Origin: Rhodococcus triatomae BKS 15-14
GTDB lineage: Bacteria; Actinomycetota; Actinomycetes; Mycobacteriales; Mycobacteriaceae
Assembly: GCA_000341795.1 (NCBI GenBank)
Contig: AODO01000028.1
Coordinates: 58,781-122,780, forward strand
Length of the DNA stretch: 64,000 nt
Reading direction: 5' to 3'
Below, in pieces: positions 35,919 through 45,819 of the stretch. A program made the position numbers and the translations under genes. The notes beneath the pieces were generated by a model, which was not told the origin of the DNA, did not search any database, and saw only the letters and a program-made list of their open reading frames with translations. The number at the start of each line of letters is the position of its first letter. Positions within the stretch are counted from its first letter, which is position 1.

Positions 35919-37197
35919 ACGGCGGCCTCGGGTCGAAACGCAGCGACGAGCGCCCGGCCGCCCGCCACGCGCGGGCGGTGAGGTCCGCGTCCGCGTCCGT
36001 CACCAGGTTCCCCATCACGCGCACCGCGACCGTCATGAGCAGTCGCGACCGCATCGCGACCGGGCCGCTGACCGGGAGCATCCGCGGCACGGTCAGGAGA
36101 CCCGCCAGACGCCTCGCAATGGAGAACGCGCGACCGTACTGACCGCGCAGTACCTGCGGCCACAGGTCCGTCAGGTCTCCGGCTCCCAGCACGTCCGACA
36201 CCATCCGCCCCGTCTCGAGCCCGTAGTCGATGCCTTCACCGTTGAGGGGATTCACGCACGCCGCGGCATCCCCGATCAACGCCCAGTTGCGGCCTGCCAC
36301 TCCCGACACCGCGCCGCCCATCGGCAGCAACGCCGATGCCACCGACCGGACCTCGCCGTCGAGCTGCCACTCGTCTCGCCGGGCGCTCGCGTACAGCTCG
36401 ATCAACGGGCGCAGGGCACCCGGCGCCGGGCGGGCCGACGTGGCCAGTGTCCCGACGCCGATGTTCACGCGGCCCGATCCGAGCGGGAACACCCAGCCGT
36501 AACCAGCCTGCACCGCGCCCGCCGCATCGCGCAGCTCCAGGTGGGACGTGATCCACTCGTCGTCGCTGCGACCGGAGTCGGCGTACGCGCGGGCCGCGAC
36601 TCCGTAGGCGGTGTCGCGGTGCCACTGCCTGCCCAGCTGCTTGCCGAGCGTCGACCGAACTCCGTCGGCGACGACCAGGTGTTCGCATCGCACCGTGCGG
36701 AGACCGCCGGGGGTCGCGAAGGTGACCGCGCGTACCCGGCCTGCGTCCAGGTCGACGTCCACGGCCTTGGCGCCCTGCATCATCGTCGCGCCTGCGTCCA
36801 CCGCGACCCGGCGGATCCGGTCGTCGAGTTCGGTCCTCGGAACCGCGCTGCCGGTTGCGGGCAAGGAGCCGCCCGGCCAGGGCAACTGCAGTTCCTGCCC
36901 GAACCCGGTCAGGCGCAGGCCGCGGTTCACCGGCCCACCGGACAGCCACTCGCCGAGACCGAGGTGTTCGAGTTCGGCGATCGCCCGGGGCGTCAGCCCG
37001 TCCCCGCACGTCTTGTCGCGCGGGAAGACCGCGGCATCGGCGAGGACGACGTCCCGCCCGGTGCGGGCCGCCCACGCCGCGGCCGACGATCCTGCCGGAC
37101 CTGCACCGACGACGAGCACCTCGGTGCGCTCCGTGGCCGGGACGGGCGCGGGTGCGGGGGGTTCGGACGGATCGGGTTCGACCGGCAGGGACACCAC
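35911..37197 (-). CDS. menJ: Geranylgeranyl reductase-family FAD enzyme (MenJ-like)
   Basis: A 428-residue flavoprotein. The Rossmann motif VLVVGAGPAGSSAAAWAA is near 28-45, RDKTCGDGLTPRAI next, and the second FAD motif WALIGDAAACVNPLNGEGIDYGLETG is in the C-terminal half. The mycobacterial orthologue (Rv0561c, MenJ) saturates one isoprene unit of menaquinone. The neighbouring prenyl synthase and the men genes support the same function. GTG 37197 or the adjacent GTG 37194 is the start; a GATACT -10 lies 3-6 nt upstream. The first 22 residues are Pro-rich and variable. Confidence 0.88.
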   Translation of the reverse strand: MVSLPVEPDPSEPPAPAPVPATERTEVLVVGAGPAGSSAAAWAARTGRDVVLADAAVFPRDKTCGDGLTPRAIAELEHLGLGEWLSGGPVNRGLRLTGFGQELQLPWPGGSLPATGSAVPRTELDDRIRRVAVDAGATMMQGAKAVDVDLDAGRVRAVTFATPGGLRTVRCEHLVVADGVRSTLGKQLGRQWHRDTAYGVAARAYADSGRSDDEWITSHLELRDAAGAVQAGYGWVFPLGSGRVNIGVGTLATSARPAPGALRPLIELYASARRDEWQLDGEVRSVASALLPMGGAVSGVAGRNWALIGDAAACVNPLNGEGIDYGLETGRMVSDVLGAGDLTDLWPQVLRGQYGRAFSIARRLAGLLTVPRMLPVSGPVAMRSRLLMTVAVRVMGNLVTDADADLTARAWRAAGRSSLRFDPRPPFS

Positions 37198-37202
37198 GGC
37201 AG

Positions 37203-37273
37203 TATCTTCGCAGGCGCCACGCCGGGCCCGGCGACAGCCCGGTACGCCGTGTGGGCGACGGGTTAACTACCGT
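37203..37273. promoter_or_regulatory. Divergent -10 pair for menJ-like and prenyl synthase genes
   Basis: GATACT (37203-37208, minus strand) is 3-6 nt from the two GTG codons of the reductase. TACCGT (37268-37273, plus strand) is 53 nt upstream of the synthase ATG. The two reading directions share this 129-bp gap. Confidence 0.35.
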
Positions 37274-37326
37274 GGGCACTCACGGCAGGTTGGTGAGGGG
37301 TCCGGTTGGGCATCCCGGAGAACAGG

Positions 37327-38358
37327 ATGGGTACTGGGATCGTGAGCACGAGCGAAGTGACGAACACCGTCGTCGCCGGTGTGGACCTGGGGGACCAGGC
37401 GCTGGCAGGCGTGATGCGGACCGGGCTGGCCGACGTCGAGTCGCTGCTGGTCGGGGAGCTTTCCGACGGCGAGGACTTCCTCACCGAGGCTGCGCTGCAC
37501 CTGGCGAAAGCGGGTGGAAAGCGGTTTCGGCCCCTGTTCACGCTGCTGACCGCGCAGCTGGGCCCGAACGGCACGGACCAGTCGGTCGTCACCGCGGCGA
37601 CCGTGGTGGAACTGGTGCACCTGGCCACGCTGTACCACGACGACGTGATGGACGAGGCGTCCATGCGGCGCGGCGCGCCCAGCGCGAACTCCCGCTGGGG
37701 GAACAGCGTCGCGATCCTGGCCGGCGACTACCTGTTCGCGCACGCCTCCCGCCTGGTGTCGACGCTCGGACCCGACGCGGTGCGGATCATCGCCGAGACC
37801 TTCGCGGCACTGGTCACCGGCCAGATGCGCGAGACCATCGGAGCCAAGGAGTCGCAGGACCCGGTCGAGCACTACCTCAAGGTCGTGTGGGAGAAGACCG
37901 GCTCGCTGATTGCCGCGTGCGGGCGTTTCGGCGGCACCTTCTCCGGAGCGTCGGCAGCCGACGTCGAGCGCCTCGAGCGCCTCGGCGACGCGGTCGGCAC
38001 CGCCTTCCAGATCGTCGACGACATCATCGACATCTCCTCGGCGTCCGAGCAGTCCGGGAAGACGCCGGGCACCGATCTCCGTGAGGGCGTCCACACGCTT
38101 CCGGTGCTCTACGCGCTGCGCGAGGAGGGACCGGACGCCGACCGGCTCCGGGTGCTCCTCGCCGGGCCGGTCACCGACGACGCGGACGTCGCCGAAGCGC
38201 TCGAGCTGCTCGAGCGGTCGCCCGGCATGACGGCGGCCAAGGCCAAGCTCGAGGAGTACGTCGAGCTGGCCCGAACCCAGCTTGCCGAGCTCCCGCAGGG
38301 CCCGGCGAACGAGGCGCTCAAGCGGCTCGTCGAATACACGGTGGCGCGCGTCGGCTGA
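37327..38358 (+). CDS. Polyprenyl diphosphate synthase (GrcC1/IspB-like)
   Basis: A 343-residue trans-prenyl synthase. The first Asp-rich motif DDVMD is at 105-109 and the second DDIID at 231-235, with GGKRFRPLFTLL and GQMRETIG conserved. It condenses isopentenyl diphosphate with an allylic primer to build the C40-C45 side chain that MenA attaches to DHNA (inference from context). ATG 37327 follows GGAG at 7 nt; TTG 37306 is an alternative. The order menJ, prenyl synthase, htpX matches Rv0561c-Rv0563. Confidence 0.92.
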   Translation: MGTGIVSTSEVTNTVVAGVDLGDQALAGVMRTGLADVESLLVGELSDGEDFLTEAALHLAKAGGKRFRPLFTLLTAQLGPNGTDQSVVTAATVVELVHLATLYHDDVMDEASMRRGAPSANSRWGNSVAILAGDYLFAHASRLVSTLGPDAVRIIAETFAALVTGQMRETIGAKESQDPVEHYLKVVWEKTGSLIAACGRFGGTFSGASAADVERLERLGDAVGTAFQIVDDIIDISSASEQSGKTPGTDLREGVHTLPVLYALREEGPDADRLRVLLAGPVTDDADVAEALELLERSPGMTAAKAKLEEYVELARTQLAELPQGPANEALKRLVEYTVARVG

Positions 38359-38466
38359 CGTAACGTCTGCAGGGGAGGGAACTCCCACCCCGGGGATGCT
38401 CGTTCACCTGGTGGCGGGTCGGCAGGGACGGCCGGCCGATCGGGATCGAGTCGGGAAGGCGCCGCT

Positions 38467-39339
38467 GTGCATCGGTATTCGAACGGGGTGAAGACCTTCG
38501 GTCTGCTCGTCGTCATGTCCGCGCTGATCGTGTTCATCGGTTCGCTCTTCGGTAACCGCACGATCCTGCTGTTCTCGATCGTGCTCGCGGTCGGTGCCAA
38601 TGCCTACGCGTACTTCAACAGCGACAAGCTGGCGCTGCGAGCGATGCACGCGCAGCCGATCACCGAGGTCGAGGCACCGGTCATCTACCGGATCGTCCGC
38701 GAACTCGCGACGGCAGCCCACCAGCCGATGCCCCGCCTGTACATCAGTCCGACCGCGGCCCCCAACGCCTTCGCGACCGGACGCAATCCGCGCAACGCGG
38801 CGGTCTGCTGCACGAGCGGGATCCTGCAGATCCTCGACGAGCGGGAGCTTCGCGCCGTCCTCGGTCACGAGCTCTCGCACGTGTACAACCGGGACATCCT
38901 CATCTCGTCCGTCGCCGGGGCGATGGCCGCGGTGATCTCCGGGCTCGCGAACATGGCGATGTACGCGAGCATGTTCGGTGGCCGCGGGGAGGGCAGGCCA
39001 AACCCCTTGGCGTTGCTGCTGGTGTCGCTGCTCGGTCCGATCGCCGCGACCGTCGTGAAGCTCGCCGTCTCCCGATCCCGGGAGTATCAGGCGGACCAGT
39101 CCGGTGCCGAGCTGACCGGGGACCCGCTGGCGCTCGCGTCGGCGCTGCGCAAGCTCGAGCGCGGGACCCAGGCGGCACCACTGCCGCCCGAGCCGAAGCT
39201 TGCGGCGCAGTCGCACATGATGATCGCCAACCCGTTCCGGGCGGGCGACAGGATGAGCCGGATGTTCTCGACGCACCCACCGATGGCGGACCGGATTGCC
39301 CGTCTCGAGAATCTCGCGGGCAGACGACTCCCGGAGTAG
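38467..39339 (+). CDS. htpX: HtpX, membrane zinc metalloprotease
   Basis: A 290-residue integral membrane protease of the M48B family that degrades misfolded membrane proteins. Two N-terminal transmembrane segments (about 10-28 and 32-50) precede the zinc motif HELSH at 134-138. Two further hydrophobic segments are near 147-165 and 178-195, and the third-ligand region is [12 protein letters not shown]. The sequence is close to mycobacterial HtpX throughout (for example [16 protein letters not shown]). GTG 38467 is the likely start. A TAACGT at 38361-38366 could be its -10. Confidence 0.95.
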   Translation: MHRYSNGVKTFGLLVVMSALIVFIGSLFGNRTILLFSIVLAVGANAYAYFNSDKLALRAMHAQPITEVEAPVIYRIVRELATAAHQPMPRLYISPTAAPNAFATGRNPRNAAVCCTSGILQILDERELRAVLGHELSHVYNRDILISSVAGAMAAVISGLANMAMYASMFGGRGEGRPNPLALLLVSLLGPIAATVVKLAVSRSREYQADQSGAELTGDPLALASALRKLERGTQAAPLPPEPKLAAQSHMMIANPFRAGDRMSRMFSTHPPMADRIARLENLAGRRLPE

Positions 39340-39397
39340 CCCTCGCTGCCGTAGGTTTACCGTCCGGTACGTGAACTTCATCGGGAACGGGCGCTCA

Positions 39398-41203
39398 ATG
39401 AGAACGACAACGACGCTGTTCGGAGCATTCGTGGTGATCGCGGGTGCGGTGCTGCTCCCCGCGGGCGCTGCCCAGGCGGATCCCGCCGGCTTCACCACGT
39501 CGAGCATCTTCCTCGACGCGACGGTCGGTCCCGACGGGACCCGGCACTGCAACGTCGAGGCCGATCTGTACGTGCCCGACGAGGCGTCCGCGGCGAACCC
39601 CGTACCCGCCGTGCTGACCACGCACGGGTTCGGTCAGACCAAGGACGCGCAGGCACCGACAGCCGAGTTCCTCGCTGCTCGCGGCTACGTCGTGCTCGCC
39701 TACTCCGGTCTGGGCTTCGGTGGCACCGGGTGCAAGGTCACCATCGACAGTCCCGATCCGGACGGTCAGGCAGCGCAGGACCTCGTCAGCTTCCTCGGCG
39801 GCGCCGACGGGATCGCGTTCGAGGACGCCGCCCACACCCGACCCGTCCCCGGTCTGGACAGCGTGGTCCGCGACACCGTCGCCCAGGACGGTCGGACGCT
39901 GCCGAACGATCCACGGGTGGGCATGGTCGGCGGGTCGTACGGCGGCGCGATCCAGTTCGCCGCGGCCGCCGTCGACCCCCGGATCGACGCGATCGTGCCG
40001 ATGATCACGTGGAACGATCTGACCTACTCGCTGGCGCCGAACAGCGCCGAGGCGACGGTCGGTGTGTCCGGTGCGATCCCCGGCGCGACGAAGACGTCGT
40101 GGGCGTCGATCTTCAGCGCTGCAGGTGTCACGGCTCCCGGGAGTGCGGGTTACCGGAGCGACCCGACCAAGCTTCTCGGCTGCCCGAACTTCGCCGACGC
40201 GACCTGTGGCGCGCTGGTCACCTCCTACACGCAGGGGTTCCCGGATACGCAGGCCGTCGATTTCCTGCGGTCCGCGTCCGTGGCGTCCTACGTCGACCGG
40301 ATCCACACACCCACCCTGCTGATCCAGGGCGCGGAGGACACCCTGTTCAACCTCAACGAGGCCACCGCGACGTTCGAGGCGCTGCAGCGGCGGGGTGTCG
40401 AGGTCAAAATGATCTGGCAGCAGCGCGGTCACTCCTCCGGCGGGGACGCGAGCCTGCTCGCGGGCGGCACGACCCGACCCGATCCGGACACGCAGTACAC
40501 GACCGCGCGGTACCTGGACTGGTTCGAGCACCATCTCGGGGACTCCACCGGCGACACCGGCCCGACCTTCGCATATCACCAGGACTGGGTTGGTTCGGAC
40601 GTGGACAGCGCCGACAGCTACGCCACGGCGGAGGCGCCGGAAGTGGGCACCGACACGGTGCTGTACCTGTCCGCGGACGGCCGGCTCGTGGCCGACAGTG
40701 GCGACATCCGGCCCGGGGCACGGACGCTGTCGACGCCGGCCGGGGGAGTGGTTCAGGGATCGACCCCGTCCAACATCCAGGTCGCGCCGGGGCCGCGGCC
40801 GGAAACCCAGCCTGCGGGCAGCTTCGTGGAGTGGACCGGTGCTGCGCTGGACGCCCCCGTCGACGTCGTCGGCACGCCGACCGCCACGCTGCGGATCTCC
40901 ACTCCCACTCCGGTGACCGGGAACGCCGACGCCGTCGTGGTCTTCGCGAAGTTGTACGACGTCGCCCCGGACGGCTCGGCGACGTTGATCAACGGCCACG
41001 TCGCGCCTGTCCGGATCGTCGACCCGGCGGCATCGGTCCGGATCACGCTGCCCGCGATCGTGCACCGGTTCGACGCCGGTCACAGCGTGCGCCTGGTGGT
41101 GTCGGGCAGTGACTCGAACTTCCGGGGTGGACTCGTACCGCGAGACGTGATCGTCGCAGCGGATGCGGGCCAGCAGTTGGCACTGCCCGTCGTCGACGGC
41201 TGA
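39398..41203 (+). CDS. Secreted CocE/X-Pro dipeptidyl-peptidase-like hydrolase
   Basis: A 601-residue exported serine hydrolase. The signal peptide (TTLFGAFVVIAGAVLLPAGA) ends at AQA-D near residue 28. The catalytic alpha/beta domain has the nucleophile in GGSYGG (Ser180), a likely acid in GAEDTLFN and His in QQRGHSSGG. The C-terminal 160 residues form the jelly-roll X-Pro-dipeptidase C-domain (DVVGTPTATLRIS...GHVAPVRI). Relatives are peptidases, cocaine esterases and lipases; the substrate is unknown. ATG 39398 begins the signal peptide, and an upstream 34-residue extension overlapping htpX is rejected. Confidence 0.82.
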   Translation: MRTTTTLFGAFVVIAGAVLLPAGAAQADPAGFTTSSIFLDATVGPDGTRHCNVEADLYVPDEASAANPVPAVLTTHGFGQTKDAQAPTAEFLAARGYVVLAYSGLGFGGTGCKVTIDSPDPDGQAAQDLVSFLGGADGIAFEDAAHTRPVPGLDSVVRDTVAQDGRTLPNDPRVGMVGGSYGGAIQFAAAAVDPRIDAIVPMITWNDLTYSLAPNSAEATVGVSGAIPGATKTSWASIFSAAGVTAPGSAGYRSDPTKLLGCPNFADATCGALVTSYTQGFPDTQAVDFLRSASVASYVDRIHTPTLLIQGAEDTLFNLNEATATFEALQRRGVEVKMIWQQRGHSSGGDASLLAGGTTRPDPDTQYTTARYLDWFEHHLGDSTGDTGPTFAYHQDWVGSDVDSADSYATAEAPEVGTDTVLYLSADGRLVADSGDIRPGARTLSTPAGGVVQGSTPSNIQVAPGPRPETQPAGSFVEWTGAALDAPVDVVGTPTATLRISTPTPVTGNADAVVVFAKLYDVAPDGSATLINGHVAPVRIVDPAASVRITLPAIVHRFDAGHSVRLVVSGSDSNFRGGLVPRDVIVAADAGQQLALPVVDG

Positions 41204-41217
41204 GGGACCGTGACGAG

Positions 41218-41253
41218 CGACGCCGGGCCGCCCGGACGGGTGGCCCGGCGTCG
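41218..41253. terminator. Bidirectional terminator between hydrolase and yajQ
   Basis: CGACGCCGGGCC-g-CCCG pairs with CGGG-t-GGCCCGGCGTCG around GA: 16 base pairs with one mismatch. It lies between convergent genes. Confidence 0.85.
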
Positions 41254-41274
41254 ATGCCGCGACGGGTCGAGTGC

Positions 41275-41766
41275 CTAGCGGTAGTTGACGAACTGCAGCG
41301 CGATACCGAAGTCCTCGCCCTTGAGCAGTGCGATGACGGCCTGAAGGTCGTCGCGCTTCTTGGAGCTGACGCGCAGTTCCTCGCCCTGGATCTGCGCCTT
41401 GACGCCCTTCGGGCCCTCGTCGCGGATCTTCTTCGAGATCTTCTTGGCGTTCTCGGTCGAGATGCCCTGCACCAGGGACCCGGTGAGCTTGTAGATCTTG
41501 CCGGACTGTGCCGGTTCGCCGGCGTCGAAGGCCTTGAGGGAGATGTCGCGGCGGATCAGCTTCTCCTTGAAGACGTCGAGGGCCGCCTTCAGCCGCTCCT
41601 CGGTGTCCGCCGTCAGCGTGATGGATTCCTCGCCGGACCACTCGATGCCCGCGCCGGTTCCCCGGAAGTCGAAGCGCGTGTTCAGCTCCTTCTCGGCCTG
41701 ATGCAGAGCGTTGTCCACTTCCTGTCGCTCGACCTTGCTCACCACATCGAAGGACGAATCCGCCAC
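41275..41766 (-). CDS. YajQ-family nucleotide-binding protein
   Basis: A 163-residue protein with the complete YajQ pattern: [20 protein letters not shown] at the N-terminus, [35 protein letters not shown] and the C-terminus [14 protein letters not shown]. YajQ proteins bind nucleotides; some bind cyclic di-GMP and act as regulators. M. tuberculosis Rv0566c is the counterpart. GTG 41766 has AGGGAG upstream. It is the minus-strand gene preceding the tRNA cluster. Confidence 0.93.
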   Translation of the reverse strand: MADSSFDVVSKVERQEVDNALHQAEKELNTRFDFRGTGAGIEWSGEESITLTADTEERLKAALDVFKEKLIRRDISLKAFDAGEPAQSGKIYKLTGSLVQGISTENAKKISKKIRDEGPKGVKAQIQGEELRVSSKKRDDLQAVIALLKGEDFGIALQFVNYR

Positions 41767-41933
41767 GTCAATCTCCCTACGTTCGTCGGTCCCCGTCGAG
41801 GCTCTCGGGGGTTGGGAACCCACGATAACCACCCGGTTTGCATTCACCCGCCCCGGTGGTTGTATTGTTCTCAACGCGCCAGGGAGAACCGGGACGCCCG
41901 AAAGGGGGGACCGAGGAATCCTGGATGACACCA

Positions 41934-42016
41934 GGCAGGTTGCCCGAGCGGCCAATGGGAGCGGACTGTAAATCCGTCGGCTTACGCCTACGTAGGTTCG
42001 AATCCTACACCTGCCA
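41934..42016 (+). tRNA. tRNA-Tyr (anticodon GTA)
   Basis: An 83-nt class II tRNA with a long variable arm. Acceptor GGCAGGT pairs with ACCTGCC, the anticodon loop is CTGTAAA, and the T arm is GTAGGTTCGAATCCTAC. The 3' CCA is not encoded. Confidence 0.95.
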
Positions 42017-42163
42017 CCCCTGGGTCCCAGCGAGTGCGAACTCGCTGGGGCTTGGTGGTTAGACAGTCCGAATATGGGTCCTGACCAGGCGGTTTGGAAC
42101 TCCGGACGCAGACTGTGTAACCTTCTGGAGGCTTCAAAGCGCGGCCAACGCGCGGCGGAGCAC

Positions 42164-42236
42164 GCCCCCTTAGCTCAGTCGGCAGAGCGTTTCCATGGTA
42201 AGGAAAAGGTCAACGGTTCGATTCCGTTAGGGGGCT
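42164..42236 (+). tRNA. tRNA-Thr (anticodon GGT)
   Basis: A 73-nt tRNA. Acceptor GCCCCCT pairs with AGGGGGC, D arm AGCTCAGTCGGCAGAGC, anticodon loop ATGGTAA, T arm AACGGTTCGATTCCGTT. CCA is not encoded. Confidence 0.95.
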
Positions 42237-42276
42237 CGCTGGATGGGTGCCGCGTACAGTGGGACCGATGCATCGA

Positions 42277-42349
42277 GGCGGTGTAGCTCAGTCGGTAGAG
42301 CAAACGACTCATAATCGTTGTGTCGCCGGTTCAAGTCCGGCCATCGCTA
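42277..42349 (+). tRNA. tRNA-Met, elongator (anticodon CAT)
   Basis: A 73-nt tRNA with acceptor GGCGGTG/CATCGCT (G-U pairs at positions 1 and 5), anticodon loop CTCATAA and T arm GCCGGTTCAAGTCCGGC. It lacks the three G-C pairs of the initiator anticodon stem, so it is the elongator species. Confidence 0.93.
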
Positions 42350-42419
42350 CAAACCTGACCAGACTCTGGTCGACCGAAGATCAGAGTGCCCCACAGTTTC
42401 TCCGAAAGAAGGCGTACCC

Positions 42420-42587
42420 GTGGCCTCCTCCACAGACATTCGTCCCAAGATCACCTTGGCCTGCGAGGTATGCAAGCACCGGAACTACATCACCAAGAAG
42501 AACCGGCGCAACGACCCCGATCGCCTCGAGCTGAAGAAGTTCTGCCCGAACTGCGGAACCCACCAGGCGCACCGGGAATCCAAGTAG
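42420..42587 (+). CDS. rpmG: 50S ribosomal protein L33 (zinc-binding C+ form)
   Basis: A 55-residue ribosomal protein of the large subunit. Two CxxC pairs (C15-C18 and C42-C45; [11 protein letters not shown]...[10 protein letters not shown]) form the zinc site, so this is the C+ paralogue used when zinc is plentiful. GTG 42420 follows AAGAAGG at 8 nt. It is 71 bp downstream of tRNA-Met and may share its transcript. An intrinsic terminator closes the unit. Confidence 0.96.
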   Translation: MASSTDIRPKITLACEVCKHRNYITKKNRRNDPDRLELKKFCPNCGTHQAHRESK

Positions 42588-42592
42588 CATCG

Positions 42593-42631
42593 ATCGCGTG
42601 CCCCGCCAGTGCGGGGTGCGCGATTTTTTTT
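42593..42631 (+). terminator. Canonical intrinsic terminator after rpmG
   Basis: ATCGCG-t-GCCCCGC pairs with GCGGGG-t-GCGCGAT around CAGT and is followed by a run of eight T. A full stem plus T-tract is uncommon in this high-GC genome. Confidence 0.95.
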
Positions 42632-42714
42632 GGCCGCGACGCAAGGGCCGGGTACGGGATTGTCCGTGGCCGGCCCATCGCTGTGTTCACTCGCAAGTGT
42701 GCGTCCACTGCAGA

Positions 42715-42720
42715 TAGGGT
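42715..42720 (+). promoter_or_regulatory. Candidate -10 element of hadAB
   Basis: TAGGGT is 9 nt upstream of GTG 42730 with no Shine-Dalgarno. It implies a very short or absent 5' leader. Confidence 0.4.
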
Positions 42721-42729
42721 CCCGTTCCG

Positions 42730-43185
42730 GTGAAACTGAACGCTGATCTCGTTGGCCTGCATCACAGGTTCAGCGACTACTACGAGGTCGGCCGCGAGAA
42801 GGTGCGCGAATACGCGCGAGCGGTCAAGGACGACCATGCCTCGCATCTCGACGAGGCCGCCGCTGCCGAGCTCGGCCACGACTCGCTCGTGGCACCGCTC
42901 ACCTTCATCTCGGTGTTCGGGTTCCTCGCCCAGGAGGAGTTCTTCGAGTCGCTCGGAATCGAACTCGACCTGAGCAACATCCTGCACACCGATCAGCGGT
43001 TGGTGTTCCACCGTCCGATGAAGGTCGGCGACCGGCTCTACTGCGACGTGTACGTCGATTCGTTCCGGGTCATGGGCGGCAGCGACATCATCGTCACCCG
43101 CAACGACATCGCCGACGAGAACGGTGAGCCCGTGCTCACCACCTACACCACCCTGATGGGTCGGCACGTCGAGGAGGGTGAGTGA
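42730..43185 (+). CDS. hadA: HadA, beta-hydroxyacyl-ACP dehydratase subunit
   Basis: A 151-residue hotdog-fold protein, the substrate-stabilising subunit of the FAS-II dehydratase that extends meromycolic acid chains. Conserved text includes HRFSDYYEVGREKVREYARAV and LVAPLTFISVFGFLAQEEFF. It lacks the catalytic hydratase-2 Asp/His motif, as expected for HadA. Its stop overlaps the start region of hadB. The operon lies beside secE-nusG as in M. tuberculosis (Rv0635-Rv0636). Confidence 0.93.
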   Translation: MKLNADLVGLHHRFSDYYEVGREKVREYARAVKDDHASHLDEAAAAELGHDSLVAPLTFISVFGFLAQEEFFESLGIELDLSNILHTDQRLVFHRPMKVGDRLYCDVYVDSFRVMGGSDIIVTRNDIADENGEPVLTTYTTLMGRHVEEGE

Positions 43186-43613
43186 TGGCGCTCAGGCGTT
43201 TCGAGGACGTGGTGGCCGGACAGGAGCTGCCGGAGTCGCTGGTGACGCTGACGCGCGCCGATCTCGTGCAGTACGCCGGCGTCGCCGGCGACCCCAACCC
43301 GATCCACTGGGACGACACGGTCGCCCGATCAGTGGGTTTGCCAATGGCCGTCGCGCACGGCATGCTGACGATGGGTGTCGGAGCCGGGTACATCACGTCC
43401 TGGCTCGGAGATCCGGGAGCGGTACTCGAGTACAACGTCCGTTTCACCAGCCCTGTCTACGTACCCAACGACGGCAAGGGCGCCGAGATCGAGCTGTCCG
43501 GTAAGGTACGCTCGGTTGACGAGGCGGACCGCACTGCGGTGGTTGCCATCGTGGCGAAGGTGGACGGCAAGAAGATCTTCGGTCGAGCTGCCGCAACCGT
43601 CCGACTCGGCTGA
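43185..43613 (+). CDS. hadB: HadB, catalytic beta-hydroxyacyl-ACP dehydratase subunit
   Basis: A 142-residue hotdog hydratase with the catalytic pattern AGDPNPIHWDD (Asp36, His41), AHGMLTMGVGAGYITSWLG and VPNDGKGAEIELSGKV, nearly superimposable on mycobacterial HadB. It dehydrates (3R)-hydroxyacyl-AcpM. ATG 43185 was chosen by homology (MALR...); a GTG one codon earlier also exists. No hadC follows; tRNA-Trp and secE come next, so this organism uses only the HadAB dimer at this locus. Confidence 0.94.
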   Translation: MALRRFEDVVAGQELPESLVTLTRADLVQYAGVAGDPNPIHWDDTVARSVGLPMAVAHGMLTMGVGAGYITSWLGDPGAVLEYNVRFTSPVYVPNDGKGAEIELSGKVRSVDEADRTAVVAIVAKVDGKKIFGRAAATVRLG

Positions 43614-43779
43614 GTAGGCCGATTGGGTTTGTTAGACCACCGTGCAGTACACTGAGATTTCTGGGATCGTTCAGCGCTGCGCGCTGCCCTACGGCGTCGA
43701 GCCGACCGGGGTGGCGCGCATGTTGTGTGGTCACAGAGTTGGTTGAGTCGGGAGCGACGTAGTCGTGATCGCCAACCAA

Positions 43780-43852
<73 letters not shown>

Positions 43853-43883
43853 CCCCGGATGTCAGCAACTGAGAGGAACGACG

Positions 43884-44291
43884 GTGAGCGACGATCGCGG
43901 AAAGGCCGAGAACTCGACGGGGTCCTCGGACGCCGACGACGTCGCCGCGAGCGCCGCGTCCTCTCGACCGACTGGCAAGCGTCCGGGCCGCCGTTCCAGC
44001 GCGGCCGCGGACTCGTCCGCGGCGACCACGGTCGCCGCCACCACTGGAGCTTCCTCCGTGACCGCCCCGCCGGCGAAGAAGGCGGAGAAGCCGCGCAAGG
44101 AGAACATCTTCAAGCGCCTGCGCCGGTTCCTGCGCGAGGTCATCGCCGAGCTGCGCAAGGTGATCTGGCCGAACCGCAAGCAGATGGTCACCTACACCAC
44201 GGTCGTGCTCGTCTTCGTGGCGTTCATGGTGGCGTACATCAGTGGATTGGACTTGGCGTTCATCAAGGGCGTCACCTGGTTGTTCGGCTGA
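43884..44291 (+). CDS. secE: SecE, preprotein translocase subunit
   Basis: A 135-residue SecE with an extended Ala/Ser/Thr-rich N-terminus of about 70 residues, typical of actinobacteria. The conserved core is FKRLRRFLREVIAELRKVIWPNRKQM, followed by a single transmembrane helix (TYTTVVLVFVAFMVAYISGL). It clamps SecY in the translocon. GTG 43884 follows GAGAGGAAC. nusG begins 41 bp later. Confidence 0.95.
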   Translation: MSDDRGKAENSTGSSDADDVAASAASSRPTGKRPGRRSSAAADSSAATTVAATTGASSVTAPPAKKAEKPRKENIFKRLRRFLREVIAELRKVIWPNRKQMVTYTTVVLVFVAFMVAYISGLDLAFIKGVTWLFG

Positions 44292-44314
44292 CCCCGCACA
44301 ACCACCCGCAATGA

Positions 44315-45130
<816 letters not shown>

Positions 45131-45221
45131 TCACGAACGCTCCGGCCGCGGTTCGCCAGATGATGCGGCCCACACACTTGCACTGCAGCAAGAAACACAC
45201 CCGCAAGAAATAGGAACGAAG

Positions 45222-45656
45222 ATGCCCCCCAAGAAGAAGAAGCTCGCTGGGCTGATCAAGCTTCAGATCCAGGCCGGTCAGGCGAACCCTGCCCCGCCCG
45301 TGGGTCCCGCGCTCGGTCAGCACGGCGTGAACATCATGGAGTTCTGCAAGGCCTACAACGCGGCCACCGAGTCGCAGCGCGGCAACGTGATCCCCGTGGA
45401 GATCTCCGTCTACGAGGACCGGACCTTCGACTTCAAGTTGAAGACCCCGCCGGCCGCCAAGCTGCTGCTCAAGGCTGCAGGCGTCCAGAAGGGCTCCGGC
45501 GAGCCGCACAAGACCAAGGTCGCGACCGTGACCATGGACCAGGTGCGCGAGATCGCGAAGACCAAGCAGGAAGACCTCAACGCCAACGACATCGACGCCG
45601 CCGCGAAGATCATCGCCGGCACCGCCCGTTCCATGGGCATCGTCGTCGAGGGCTGA
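45222..45656 (+). CDS. rplK: 50S ribosomal protein L11
   Basis: A 144-residue L11. Conserved features are [31 protein letters not shown], the linker, and the rRNA-binding C-terminal domain [14 protein letters not shown] and [10 protein letters not shown]. It forms the GTPase-associated centre with 23S rRNA. ATG 45222 follows AGGAACGAAG. A 163-nt leader separates it from rplA. Confidence 0.97.
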   Translation: MPPKKKKLAGLIKLQIQAGQANPAPPVGPALGQHGVNIMEFCKAYNAATESQRGNVIPVEISVYEDRTFDFKLKTPPAAKLLLKAAGVQKGSGEPHKTKVATVTMDQVREIAKTKQEDLNANDIDAAAKIIAGTARSMGIVVEG

Positions 45657-45819
45657 GAGAAGCGAAGCCCGCCTTGGGCTCCGTAGGCTGCTCCACTCCT
45701 GCTTCGGCTGACCGCCGAACGGAACCAGAACGCGTGGGAGGACCGGCCAGGTCCGCAACCACAACCGAATCATTCACCGCCGGGCAGAACGTTCCGCGGT
45801 GAGAAGTAAGGACAGAAAC
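45657..45819 (+). promoter_or_regulatory. rplA leader (possible L1 autoregulatory region)
   Basis: A 163-nt non-coding leader with CGTGGGAGGACC, GGTCC and ACCACAACC motifs near 45734-45765. Comparable conserved sequences precede rplA in other actinobacteria, as I recall. It may fold as an L1-binding site that controls translation. The assignment is inference. Confidence 0.4.

Noticed and set aside
45160..45213. 17-codon basic upstream ORF before rplK
   Set aside because: No RBS at suitable distance and no conservation evidence; kept only as a remark. It could be simple leader sequence.
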